DNA of 64,000 nucleotides. Origin: Candidatus Fukatsuia symbiotica (GTDB lineage Bacteria > Pseudomonadota > Gammaproteobacteria > Enterobacterales > Enterobacteriaceae). The stretch lies in NCBI RefSeq assembly GCF_003122425.1, contig NZ_CP021659.1, positions 248,001 to 312,000 of the forward strand, given 5' to 3'. The notes under the pieces were generated by a model that saw only the letters and a program-made list of their open reading frames with translations, was not told the DNA's origin and did no database searches. The position numbers were made by a program, and so were the translations under genes. Positions 57,548-64,000 of this stretch are shown piece after piece (within the stretch, counting starts at the first letter, position 1; each line of letters starts with the position of its first letter).

Positions 57548-57592
57548 TTTGATCTGAGCATCGCTCAAGAAGATTTGGAACAGGTTCTTACA
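57548..57592. repeat. Repeat family A partial copy 8, upstream of orn
   Basis: Only the right end remains: TCTGAGCATCGCTCAAGA and AGATTTGGAACAGGTTCTTA, matching the family end. It ends about 22 bp before the orn start, and an open frame runs from it into orn. Confidence 0.7.
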
Positions 57593-57613
57593 TTTATGCA
57601 GGTAGAAATTATT

Positions 57614-58156
57614 ATGGCAGAAAATGAAAACCGTCTAATCTGGATAGATTTGGAAATGACGGGTCTTGATCCACAGAAAGATCGCATCATCGAGATCGCC
57701 ACCCTCGTGACCGATGCCAACCTGAGTATTCTTGCCAAGGGGCCGGAACTGGTGGTACACCAATCTGACGATCAACTTGCTCTGATGGACGAGTGGAATG
57801 TTAAAACTCACACCGAAAGCGGCTTGTTTAAACGGGTAAGAGAAAGCACGGTTACAGAGAGTCAAGCTGAATTACGGACGATTGCATTTTTAGAAGAATG
57901 GGTACCCAAGGGGAAATCACCGATTTGTGGTAATAGTGTGGGACAGGATCGCCGTTTTCTTTTCCGCTATATGCCGATTTTGGAAGCTTACTTCCACTAT
58001 CGCTATCTGGATGTCAGTACCTTGAAAGAGCTAGCTCGTCGTTGGCAGCCTGAAATACTTGAAGGCTTTACAAAAAAAAATAACCATCGAGCATTGGAGG
58101 ATATCTGTGATTCAGTCGCTGAATTAGCTTATTACCGTGAACATTTTATCCGCTAA
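57614..58156 (+). CDS. orn: Oligoribonuclease
   Basis: Orn degrades RNA dinucleotides to mononucleotides, the last step of mRNA turnover. DEDD-family motifs are [10 protein letters not shown] (about 10-19), [13 protein letters not shown] in the middle, and [14 protein letters not shown] near the end. The start is the ATG at 57614 ([17 protein letters not shown]), giving 180 residues (E. coli 181). The open frame extends 23 codons upstream through repeat sequence and is not used. Confidence 0.96.
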   Translation: MAENENRLIWIDLEMTGLDPQKDRIIEIATLVTDANLSILAKGPELVVHQSDDQLALMDEWNVKTHTESGLFKRVRESTVTESQAELRTIAFLEEWVPKGKSPICGNSVGQDRRFLFRYMPILEAYFHYRYLDVSTLKELARRWQPEILEGFTKKNNHRALEDICDSVAELAYYREHFIR

Positions 58157-58248
58157 TTATCACGTATATTACAGGACAAAAACGTTGGCTTATGTGTTTG
58201 GTCGTCCGCTCTTTCAGATAAGCTCAACCTCATGACAAGGCAGTCAAA

Positions 58249-58494
58249 ATGTATCTAAAAAGAGATATTTTCCTAGATAAAACTCAAAAAAAAGATGATG
58301 TAACACCCTCTCCCATTGTCATAAGACGGTGCCGCCTTATGGACGCAGTACTGTTTACTTTTTGATTCATCAAAATTAGCGATATGTCCGACGGATAGAG
58401 AAGAAACGACAACACCATCGTCTGAGTCTGCCATAAAAAAACAGCTTAAAAATTGGGATAGCAATTTGGATGAAAGAGTATTGGAGCAGATGTA
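58249..58494 (+). pseudogene. Remnant of an unrecognised small gene next to an IS insertion
   Basis: A frame begins MYLKRDIFLDKTQKKDDV at 58249 and reads to VLFTF before a TGA at 58363-58365. One frame over, the sequence continues DSSKLAICPTDREETTT, then KKQLKNWDSNLDERVLEQM up to the IS630 end. Removing one T from the five-T run at 58360 joins the two into one frame of about 83 codons. Past the transposon the next base would complete a TAG stop. I do not recognise the product. The composition looks coding but the evidence is thin. Confidence 0.3.
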
Positions 58495-59588
58495 TACCCG
58501 TGATCAATGAAGATGCTTGATTTTGAAGTCGATAAGGATCATGCTCATAGCCATGAAAATAGAGCTGACTGCTGACCAGAAAATTACCCTCGAAGCCCAA
58601 CATCGTCAAAGCCATGACCGCCGTGTCTGTGACAGGATCCGGTGTGTTTTGTTGTCCGCAGACGGCTGGACTCCCCCTATGATTGCTCACTCACAGCTCA
58701 TTAATGAAACCACGGTGCGGCGCCACCTTACAGACTATCATAAACTCAACAAGCTCAAGCCTGAAAATGGCGGCTCCGATGGCTATCTCAATGCGGAACA
58801 GACCACGTCGCTGGTTGAACATCTCACCCAGCCGCTCTACCACCACAATCACCAAATTGTGGCGTATATCGCTGGACGCTGGAACATCACCTTTACCGTA
58901 TCAGGTCTGTATAAAGGGTTGAAGCAGCATGGCTTTAGCTATAAAAAGCCGAAAGGTGTTCCGCATAAATTTGCCGTTGAGAAACAGCAGCAATTTATAA
59001 AGACCTACAGCGAATTGAAAGACGCCGCGGGTAATGACCCCATACTGTTTATTGATGCCGTTCATCCGACACAAGCCACCAAAATAAGCTACGGCTGGAT
59101 ACGAAAAGGCCAGGATAAAACGATAGAGACCACCGGGAGCAGAACGCGGTTGAATATCATGGGAGCCTTGAACATCCAGAATGTGGCTAACCCCATAATC
59201 CGTGATGATGAGACGATTAACAGCGAAAATGTGGTTCACTTCCTGTCTGCCATTCGCGCGCATTATCCCATCACGACAACGGCACATGTGATCCTCGAGG
59301 GTGCAGGCTATCACCGTTCACAGCTTGTGCAAGACGCCGCGCTTACGTTGAATATCCAGCTTCATTACCTTCCGCCGTATAGCCCGAATCTAAACCCGAT
59401 AGAGCGATTGTGGAAGGTGATGAATGAGCAAACACGAAACAATAGATATTACCCATCTAAACAGAGTTTTAAGAACGATATCTTAAACTTCTTTGAGGTG
59501 AAGCTACCACAAATGGCAAGTTCTCTGGTATCTCGCTTAAACGATAATTTCCAGGCGCTAAATCCTGCATCTTGATTTCACTTGGGTA
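58495..59588 (+). mobile_element. IS630-family element, copy 1 (type a)
   Basis: A 1094-bp element with inverted ends TACCCGTGATCAATGAAG and, inverted, TACCCAAGTGAAATCAAG, flanked on both sides by TA, the target duplicated by IS630/Tc1-like elements. It carries one transposase gene. An identical-length copy lies at 60384-61477 in the opposite orientation. Confidence 0.92.
58517..59575 (+). CDS. IS630-family transposase (copy 1)
   Basis: A single 352-residue frame with an N-terminal winged-helix domain (RIRCVLLSADGWTPPMIAHSQLINETTVRRHL) and a DDE domain. The first aspartate is in ILFIDAVHPTQ and the glutamate in PYSPNLNPIERLWK. The expected second aspartate is a glutamate (VILEGAGYHRS instead of the usual ILDGAGYH). 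The protein is identical to that of copy 2. The start is uncertain: ATGs at 58541 and 58553 are also possible. Confidence 0.9.
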   Translation: MILKSIRIMLIAMKIELTADQKITLEAQHRQSHDRRVCDRIRCVLLSADGWTPPMIAHSQLINETTVRRHLTDYHKLNKLKPENGGSDGYLNAEQTTSLVEHLTQPLYHHNHQIVAYIAGRWNITFTVSGLYKGLKQHGFSYKKPKGVPHKFAVEKQQQFIKTYSELKDAAGNDPILFIDAVHPTQATKISYGWIRKGQDKTIETTGSRTRLNIMGALNIQNVANPIIRDDETINSENVVHFLSAIRAHYPITTTAHVILEGAGYHRSQLVQDAALTLNIQLHYLPPYSPNLNPIERLWKVMNEQTRNNRYYPSKQSFKNDILNFFEVKLPQMASSLVSRLNDNFQALNPAS

Positions 59589-59604
59589 TATATGGCATAG
59601 GCGT

Positions 59605-60381
59605 TATAAATTGATTTAAAATAAAGGGTCATAGAACAAGGTATCGATATCACATTGTCGCTTTCTACGAAGGGCTTTAGCTTGAGCCCATTTGTGCTCA
59701 ATGGGGTTCATATCAGGAAAATAAGTGGGAAGATATTCCAGAATAAAGCCGGCTTTCTGTCTAGCAGACTGAATGTCTTGGCGCTTATGGAAACTGACAT
59801 TATCCATTACAAGTACGGCCCCTGGAGGAGATTTTAGCAATAAATCTTGGGTGACCCAGGCATAAAAAATATCGCTGTTGATATGGCAGTCGAAGGTACA
59901 AACCGTGGTTAATTTTCCGTTAAGCTGGGCGCCAATGACGTTAGTACGCGCTTTGGCGTGCCAATCGTGTTGGCCGTAACAGCGCTTACCTTTCACTCAA
60001 TAACCATAAAGACGCGGCATATCATGGGAAAAACCGCTTTCATCCACGTAAATTATCGGGGTACCACAGGCTTCATAAGCCTGTATCTTAGTCTGAAAAT
60101 CTTTTCGCGCTTGGACGTCGATTTTGGGATGATAAAATGTTTTTTTTATAGCTAAACCCAGCCCGTTTTAACGCATCGCCTATCCCTCGAGCACTGACCC
60201 CCATACGTTGAGCGCGTTCGTATTGAGACGCCTCAGGATAGGTTTCCACATCAAGGAGCAACGCGGCGTGATTTATTTTGGTCGCCGGTTTATCACGAGT
60301 TAGGCAAGGGTCGATACGTTTAGCCCAGCCCAGCGCATTAGGCTCGCTGTCCCCACACAAAAACGGGTGGCTGTTTCGGCA
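59605..60381 (-). mobile_element. IS630-family element type b, copy 1, truncated by a type-a IS
   Basis: It begins with the end TATAAATTGATTTAAAATAA, matching the type b element at 61704-62564, and runs to the TA target of the type-a copy at 60384. The 5' part of the element (about 90 bp including the other terminal repeat) is not found on the far side of that IS. Confidence 0.8.
59616..60381 (-). pseudogene. IS630-family transposase type b, broken
   Basis: The N-terminal helix-turn-helix half (DPCLTRDKPATKINHAALL, RMGVSARGIGDALKRAGFSYKK) and the DDE half (QHDWHAKARTNVIGAQL, VLVMDNVSFHKR, DMNPIEHKWAQAK) are in different frames, shifting at an eight-A run near 60142-60149. An in-frame TGA interrupts LYGY*VKGKRCYG. 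The 5' end is cut off by the type-a IS. The same A8 run and TGA occur in copy 2. Confidence 0.8.
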
Positions 60382-60383
60382 TA

Positions 60384-61477
60384 TACCCAAGTGAAATCAA
60401 GATGCAGGATTTAGCGCCTGGAAATTATCGTTTAAGCGAGATACCAGAGAACTTGCCATTTGTGGTAGCTTCACCTCAAAGAAGTTTAAGATATCGTTCT
60501 TAAAACTCTGTTTAGATGGGTAATATCTATTGTTTCGTGTTTGCTCATTCATCACCTTCCACAATCGCTCTATCGGGTTTAGATTCGGGCTATACGGCGG
60601 AAGGTAATGAAGCTGGATATTCAACGTAAGCGCGGCGTCTTGCACAAGCTGTGAACGGTGATAGCCTGCACCCTCGAGGATCACATGTGCCGTTGTCGTG
60701 ATGGGATAATGCGCGCGAATGGCAGACAGGAAGTGAACCACATTTTCGCTGTTAATCGTCTCATCATCACGGATTATGGGGTTAGCCACATTCTGGATGT
60801 TCAAGGCTCCCATGATATTCAACCGCGTTCTGCTCCCGGTGGTCTCTATCGTTTTATCCTGGCCTTTTCGTATCCAGCCGTAGCTTATTTTGGTGGCTTG
60901 TGTCGGATGAACGGCATCAATAAACAGTATGGGGTCATTACCCGCGGCGTCTTTCAATTCGCTGTAGGTCTTTATAAATTGCTGCTGTTTCTCAACGGCA
61001 AATTTATGCGGAACACCTTTCGGCTTTTTATAGCTAAAGCCATGCTGCTTCAACCCTTTATACAGACCTGATACGGTAAAGGTGATGTTCCAGCGTCCAG
61101 CGATATACGCCACAATTTGGTGATTGTGGTGGTAGAGCGGCTGGGTGAGATGTTCAACCAGCGACGTGGTCTGTTCCGCATTGAGATAGCCATCGGAGCC
61201 GCCATTTTCAGGCTTGAGCTTGTTGAGTTTATGATAGTCTGTAAGGTGGCGCCGCACCGTGGTTTCATTAATGAGCTGTGAGTGAGCAATCATAGGGGGA
61301 GTCCAGCCGTCTGCGGACAACAAAACACACCGGATCCTGTCACAGACACGGCGGTCATGGCTTTGACGATGTTGGGCTTCGAGGGTAATTTTCTGGTCAG
61401 CAGTCAGCTCTATTTTCATGGCTATGAGCATGATCCTTATCGACTTCAAAATCAAGCATCTTCATTGATCACGGGTA
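60384..61477 (-). mobile_element. IS630-family element, copy 2 (type a)
   Basis: The same 1094-bp element as at 58495-59588 in reverse orientation, again flanked by TA. With copy 1 it encloses a 795-bp segment containing the truncated type b IS, the structure of a composite transposon. Confidence 0.92.
60397..61455 (-). CDS. IS630-family transposase (copy 2)
   Basis: A 352-residue protein identical to the transposase of copy 1, including the glutamate in place of the second catalytic aspartate. Identity between copies shows recent duplication. Confidence 0.9.
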   Translation of the reverse strand: MILKSIRIMLIAMKIELTADQKITLEAQHRQSHDRRVCDRIRCVLLSADGWTPPMIAHSQLINETTVRRHLTDYHKLNKLKPENGGSDGYLNAEQTTSLVEHLTQPLYHHNHQIVAYIAGRWNITFTVSGLYKGLKQHGFSYKKPKGVPHKFAVEKQQQFIKTYSELKDAAGNDPILFIDAVHPTQATKISYGWIRKGQDKTIETTGSRTRLNIMGALNIQNVANPIIRDDETINSENVVHFLSAIRAHYPITTTAHVILEGAGYHRSQLVQDAALTLNIQLHYLPPYSPNLNPIERLWKVMNEQTRNNRYYPSKQSFKNDILNFFEVKLPQMASSLVSRLNDNFQALNPAS

Positions 61478-61703
61478 TAGCAGGGGCGATATAGCATGGT
61501 GGCATTTAGTGAATATCCCCCGGCAAAGCCGGGAGATTACCTGATTTTATTTATAAAAACTATTTTATACCAATGTATTAATGTGAATTACTACAATCAA
61601 TTTATATCGCTTCTACTATAATTATGATTAATAATAATTAAGTGAAAAATACTCTATCACGACAGGCCACTCACTCTCTGCCGTCGTGGTATGGCTGTAG
61701 CCG
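61478..61703. other. Spacer between IS elements with two hairpins
   Basis: No gene is visible. CCCGGC/GCCGGG at 61519-61533 forms a small terminator-like hairpin. CACGAC (61658-61663) and GTCGTG (61683-61688) form another inverted repeat. If the composite transposon is removed, this spacer directly follows the remnant gene at 58249, and the first hairpin could be its terminator. Confidence 0.4.
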
Positions 61704-62564
61704 TATAAATTGATTCAAAATAAAGGGTCAGAAAAGAGAGTGTCGATATCGCATTGTCGTTTCCTACGAAGGGCTTTAGCCTGAGCCCATTTGTGCTCAA
61801 TCGGGTTGAGGTCAGGAGAATACGTCAGGAGATATTCCAGAATAAAACCAGATTTTTGTATAGTAGACTGGATATCCTGGCGTTTGTGAAAGCTCACATT
61901 ATCCATCACGATAACAGCCCCTTGAGGGATTTTTGGCAGTCAGTCTTGGGTTACCCACGCATGAAAAATATCGCTATTGATATTGTATTCAAAGGCACAA
62001 ACGGTGGTTAATTTTCCGTTAAGCTGAGCGCCAATGACATTGGTACATGCTTTAGCGTGCCAATCATGTTGACCGTAACACCGCTTACCTTTAGCTCAAT
62101 AGCCGTAGAGGCGGGGCATGTCATGAGCAAAACCGCTTTCATCAACGTAAATAATAGGGGTCTCGCTGGCTTCATAGGCCTGGATCTTGATCTGAAAATC
62201 TTCTCGGGATTGGGCGTTGGCTTTTGGATGATAAAATGTTTTTTTTATAGCTAAACCCTGCCCGTTTCAACGCATGGCAGATACCTCTAGCGCTCACTCC
62301 CATACGTTGGGCTCGCTCGTATTGAGACGCGTCAGGGTAGGTTTCCACATCAAGAATCAACGCCGCTCGAGCTATTTTACTGGCGGGTTTATCACGTGTC
62401 AGACAAGGTTCTATTCGTTTAGCCCAGCGCATCAGACTTGCGGTCCCAATACAAAAACGTGTGGCCGTTTGGGCATATGTAAGCTTTTCTTGCTCTTTAA
62501 TAGCCAATACATGTTGGCGAAATTTTAATGGATAAGTCATCTTGAAATTATACATCAATTTATA
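61704..62564 (-). mobile_element. IS630-family element type b, copy 2
   Basis: About 861 bp between inverted ends TATAAATTGATTCAAAATAA and, inverted, TATAAATTGATGTATAATTT, each including a TA target duplication. It is inserted 5 bp after the stop codon of the tail-fibre assembly gene. Confidence 0.85.
61715..62540 (-). pseudogene. IS630-family transposase type b, broken (copy 2)
   Basis: The N-terminal half (MTYPLKFRQHVLAIKEQEKL, then ATRFCIGTASLMRWAKR) is open to a frame change at the eight-A run (62239-62246). The DDE half reads VDESGFAHDMPRLYGY, then a TGA, then AKGKRCYGQHDWHAKA, and a second TGA in TQD*LPK before VIVMDNVSFHKR and DLNPIEHKWAQ. It shares the A8 run and first TGA with copy 1, so these lesions predate their separation or are functional recoding sites. 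Confidence 0.8.
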
Positions 62565-62568
62565 CAGC

Positions 62569-62886
62569 CTACGCTATATCCAGCCGATTTAACGCCACGC
62601 GGTAGTGTTTCCAGGCGTTAAGCGCTGCTATCTCGTCCTCAGTAGCAATCCCTAACTCCAGCGCATCTTGCAGGGGCGCGATTCTCGTCGTCGCTTCTCT
62701 AAGTAAATAACGGCGCTTTTCAGCACAAGCTTTCGTTTGCCGGGCAGTCAACGCCTGTTGATGCAGCGCCATCGCTTCCGGCCAGCTAAAACCCATTTCG
62801 GTCAGTTGATACGGATCGGCGGGAACATTGACGTATTGATAGCCATTTTTATCGGTGAGTGTTTCAAGATAGAGCGGTTCGTTCAT
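62569..62886 (-). CDS. Phage tail-fibre assembly protein
   Basis: A 105-residue chaperone-like protein of the Caudovirales tail-fibre assembly family. The C-terminal segment [20 protein letters not shown] is the typical family ending, and the central part is helical and rich in R and A. It lies directly downstream of the tail-fibre gene (3 bp gap), the usual arrangement where it helps fibre trimerisation and attachment. Confidence 0.88.
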   Translation of the reverse strand: MNEPLYLETLTDKNGYQYVNVPADPYQLTEMGFSWPEAMALHQQALTARQTKACAEKRRYLLREATTRIAPLQDALELGIATEDEIAALNAWKHYRVALNRLDIA

Positions 62887-62889
62887 CGG

Positions 62890-64000
62890 TTAACTTCCTT
62901 TTTTGGCTTCGTAGCGTTTGTCGTAGTCCAATGAGTATGGCAAGGTGGCATCTTCATAGTCATCACCCAAATTCGGATCGCTGGCAGCGAAAGATTTCGC
63001 CATATATCTGACTTCAAAGGCCACACCAATATGAACAGCATCTTCAACTTTGGTCTTGGTTTTGCCACCACCCGCAGTAGTATGGCGCGACATCTCGACT
63101 TTTCCCTCTTCACGAGAAGAAAAAATCCCACCAAAATTGCTGGTCACAAAATAGGTCAATCCCCCGCGCAAGTAACAGCCACTACGTGTCGGACAGTCAG
63201 CAACAGCGCCTGCGGTATAACCTGTATGAAGGGGATAGTTTCCATCAACCGGACGAACCACACTGAGCATGCGGAAACGAATGGCTTTGACCGTTTTGCG
63301 GTAACTTTGATGAAGACGTTTGATGGTCAAATAATGGGCATCGCCGCCCCAACCGCAATCTCCCCCTTCTAGTTGCACCAATAATCCTGCCAAATGTGTC
63401 ACACCTGCCCCAAACGGGTTTTTATGCCCATCATAATGATAAGGCCGATGGATTGTCAGCCAACTGTTTGCGCCGGCATTCGCTGGGTTTTGCCACCACA
63501 CGGGGTAATAGCGTTCTGTGCTCAGGCCAGTAAAATCAATGGTAGTCGTGTAACGCGGCTCACCGTCAAGGTCTTTGGCCTTAACGGTTTTTTGCCAATT
63601 GTCTAGTCTCACGACCCCCGTATCATCACCTTTCATTAGCGTGTTGGCCGTGGTGCCAACAGACATGCTGGCGGCAGCGGTTAAGCCCAGGTTTTTGATA
63701 AACAGGGACTTGTTGAGAATATCCGCTCCATTTTGCTCTTTTGCCAGTTTGCTATTGGCATTGTTATTCGCATCGCGGGCTAATTGATACGCGGTTTTTA
63801 CGGCTTTGGGCGTTGCGGCGGCGGTTTCACTGTCACTATCAGTGGCGCTGCTGAGCGTGACAAAGCCTTTTTCTGTTTTACTCGCATCGGGGTGATTGCG
63901 GGATTTTTCATGGGCTGAGAGTAATTTATCCGCATACACTTTGACTTCAATTACCTTGTCATCAACGTATTGACGGGTTGCCAATACCACTGCCGGATCA
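62890..64000 (-). CDS. Phage tail-fibre protein, C-terminal part, running off the window
   Basis: The frame is open to the window end (DPAVVLATRQYVDDKV at 64000 onward), so the N-terminus is missing. A tail-fibre repeat region reads SRNHPDASKTEKGFVTLSSATDS followed by ATPKAVKTAYQLA. The C-terminal domain (about 220 residues, from STERYYPVWWQNPANAG to the end) is probably the receptor-binding tip. The gene indicates a tailed prophage or a phage-tail-derived particle; no lysis, capsid or integrase gene is visible in the window. Confidence 0.85.
   Translation of the reverse strand, partial: DPAVVLATRQYVDDKVIEVKVYADKLLSAHEKSRNHPDASKTEKGFVTLSSATDSDSETAAATPKAVKTAYQLARDANNNANSKLAKEQNGADILNKSLFIKNLGLTAAASMSVGTTANTLMKGDDTGVVRLDNWQKTVKAKDLDGEPRYTTTIDFTGLSTERYYPVWWQNPANAGANSWLTIHRPYHYDGHKNPFGAGVTHLAGLLVQLEGGDCGWGGDAHYLTIKRLHQSYRKTVKAIRFRMLSVVRPVDGNYPLHTGYTAGAVADCPTRSGCYLRGGLTYFVTSNFGGIFSSREEGKVEMSRHTTAGGGKTKTKVEDAVHIGVAFEVRYMAKSFAASDPNLGDDYEDATLPYSLDYDKRYEAKKGS

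Noticed and set aside
57545-57613. N-terminal extension of orn
   Set aside because: Derived from the partial family A copy; [17 protein letters not shown] matches the normal start.
58901-59314. 137-codon minus-strand frame inside the IS630 transposase gene
   Set aside because: Present in both IS copies only because they are identical; it is antisense to the transposase.

Overview
The window looks like a chromosomal segment of a gamma-proteobacterium of the order Enterobacterales, close to Yersiniaceae. Protein sequences, operon order and the rRNA operon (16S, tRNA-Ile(GAT), tRNA-Ala(TGC), 23S, 5S placed after metNIQ and gmhB as in E. coli rrnH) are enterobacterial. Three features point to a host-restricted insect symbiont in early to middle genome reduction: modest GC, several frameshifted genes, and many IS and small mobile repeats sitting between otherwise conserved blocks. 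Candidatus Regiella insecticola or a near relative is my best guess. This is an inference from style, not from a database match.

Layout. 1-1.1 kb: a cut-off gene and rdgC. 1.1-2.8 kb: an AT-rich spacer and an orphan PAS/LuxR-type regulator. 2.8-10.3 kb: pckA, pyrE, a 5'-damaged rph, cysS, the rpsF-priB-rpsR-rplI operon and prmA. 10.4-12.1 kb: panF (frameshift) and yhdT. 12.7-15.3 kb: glpT-glpQ. 15.3-23.8 kb: yigL, recQ, corA, uvrD, xerC, yigA, dapF and the small lipoprotein lptM, colinear with E. coli but with several neighbours deleted. 24-28.6 kb: btuF, mtnN (frameshift), degP, obgE. 29.2-35.5 kb: cyoABCDE (cyoB frameshifted) and yajR (frameshift). 35.5-38.1 kb: an autotransporter adhesin. 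38.4-45.2 kb: waaA, proS, metQIN and gmhB. 45.2-50.95 kb: a complete rRNA operon. 51.3-58.2 kb: ybjG-like phosphatase, mscM (frameshift), psd, rsgA, orn. 58.2-64 kb: an IS630-rich island leading into phage tail-fibre genes.

Two features dominate. First, two families of short elements with terminal inverted repeats recur between genes. Family A (about 145-175 bp) has ends AGAACCTGTTCGAAATCT; family B (about 140 bp) has ends TAGACTTCTTGCAAAACC. Neither codes for a transposase. They look like MITEs (small non-autonomous transposons), and several supply the stop codon or last residues of neighbouring genes (waaA, btuF, obgE, yajR). Second, five genes (panF, mtnN, cyoB, yajR, mscM) are each broken by one missing base in a run of G. 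Restoring it gives full-length products of the expected size. This is either systematic base-calling error, very recent pseudogenisation, or slippage-rescued expression.

How the genes work together. Most encode core functions: translation (cysS, proS, ribosomal proteins, rRNA, rsgA), DNA repair and segregation (recQ, uvrD, xerC, rdgC, priB), envelope building (waaA, gmhB, psd, ybjG-like, lptM, dapF), aerobic respiration (cyo), nutrient capture (glpTQ, metNIQ, btuF, panF, corA) and envelope stress (degP, mscM). The likely host-interaction genes are the autotransporter, the orphan PAS-LuxR regulator and the phage tail-fibre module.
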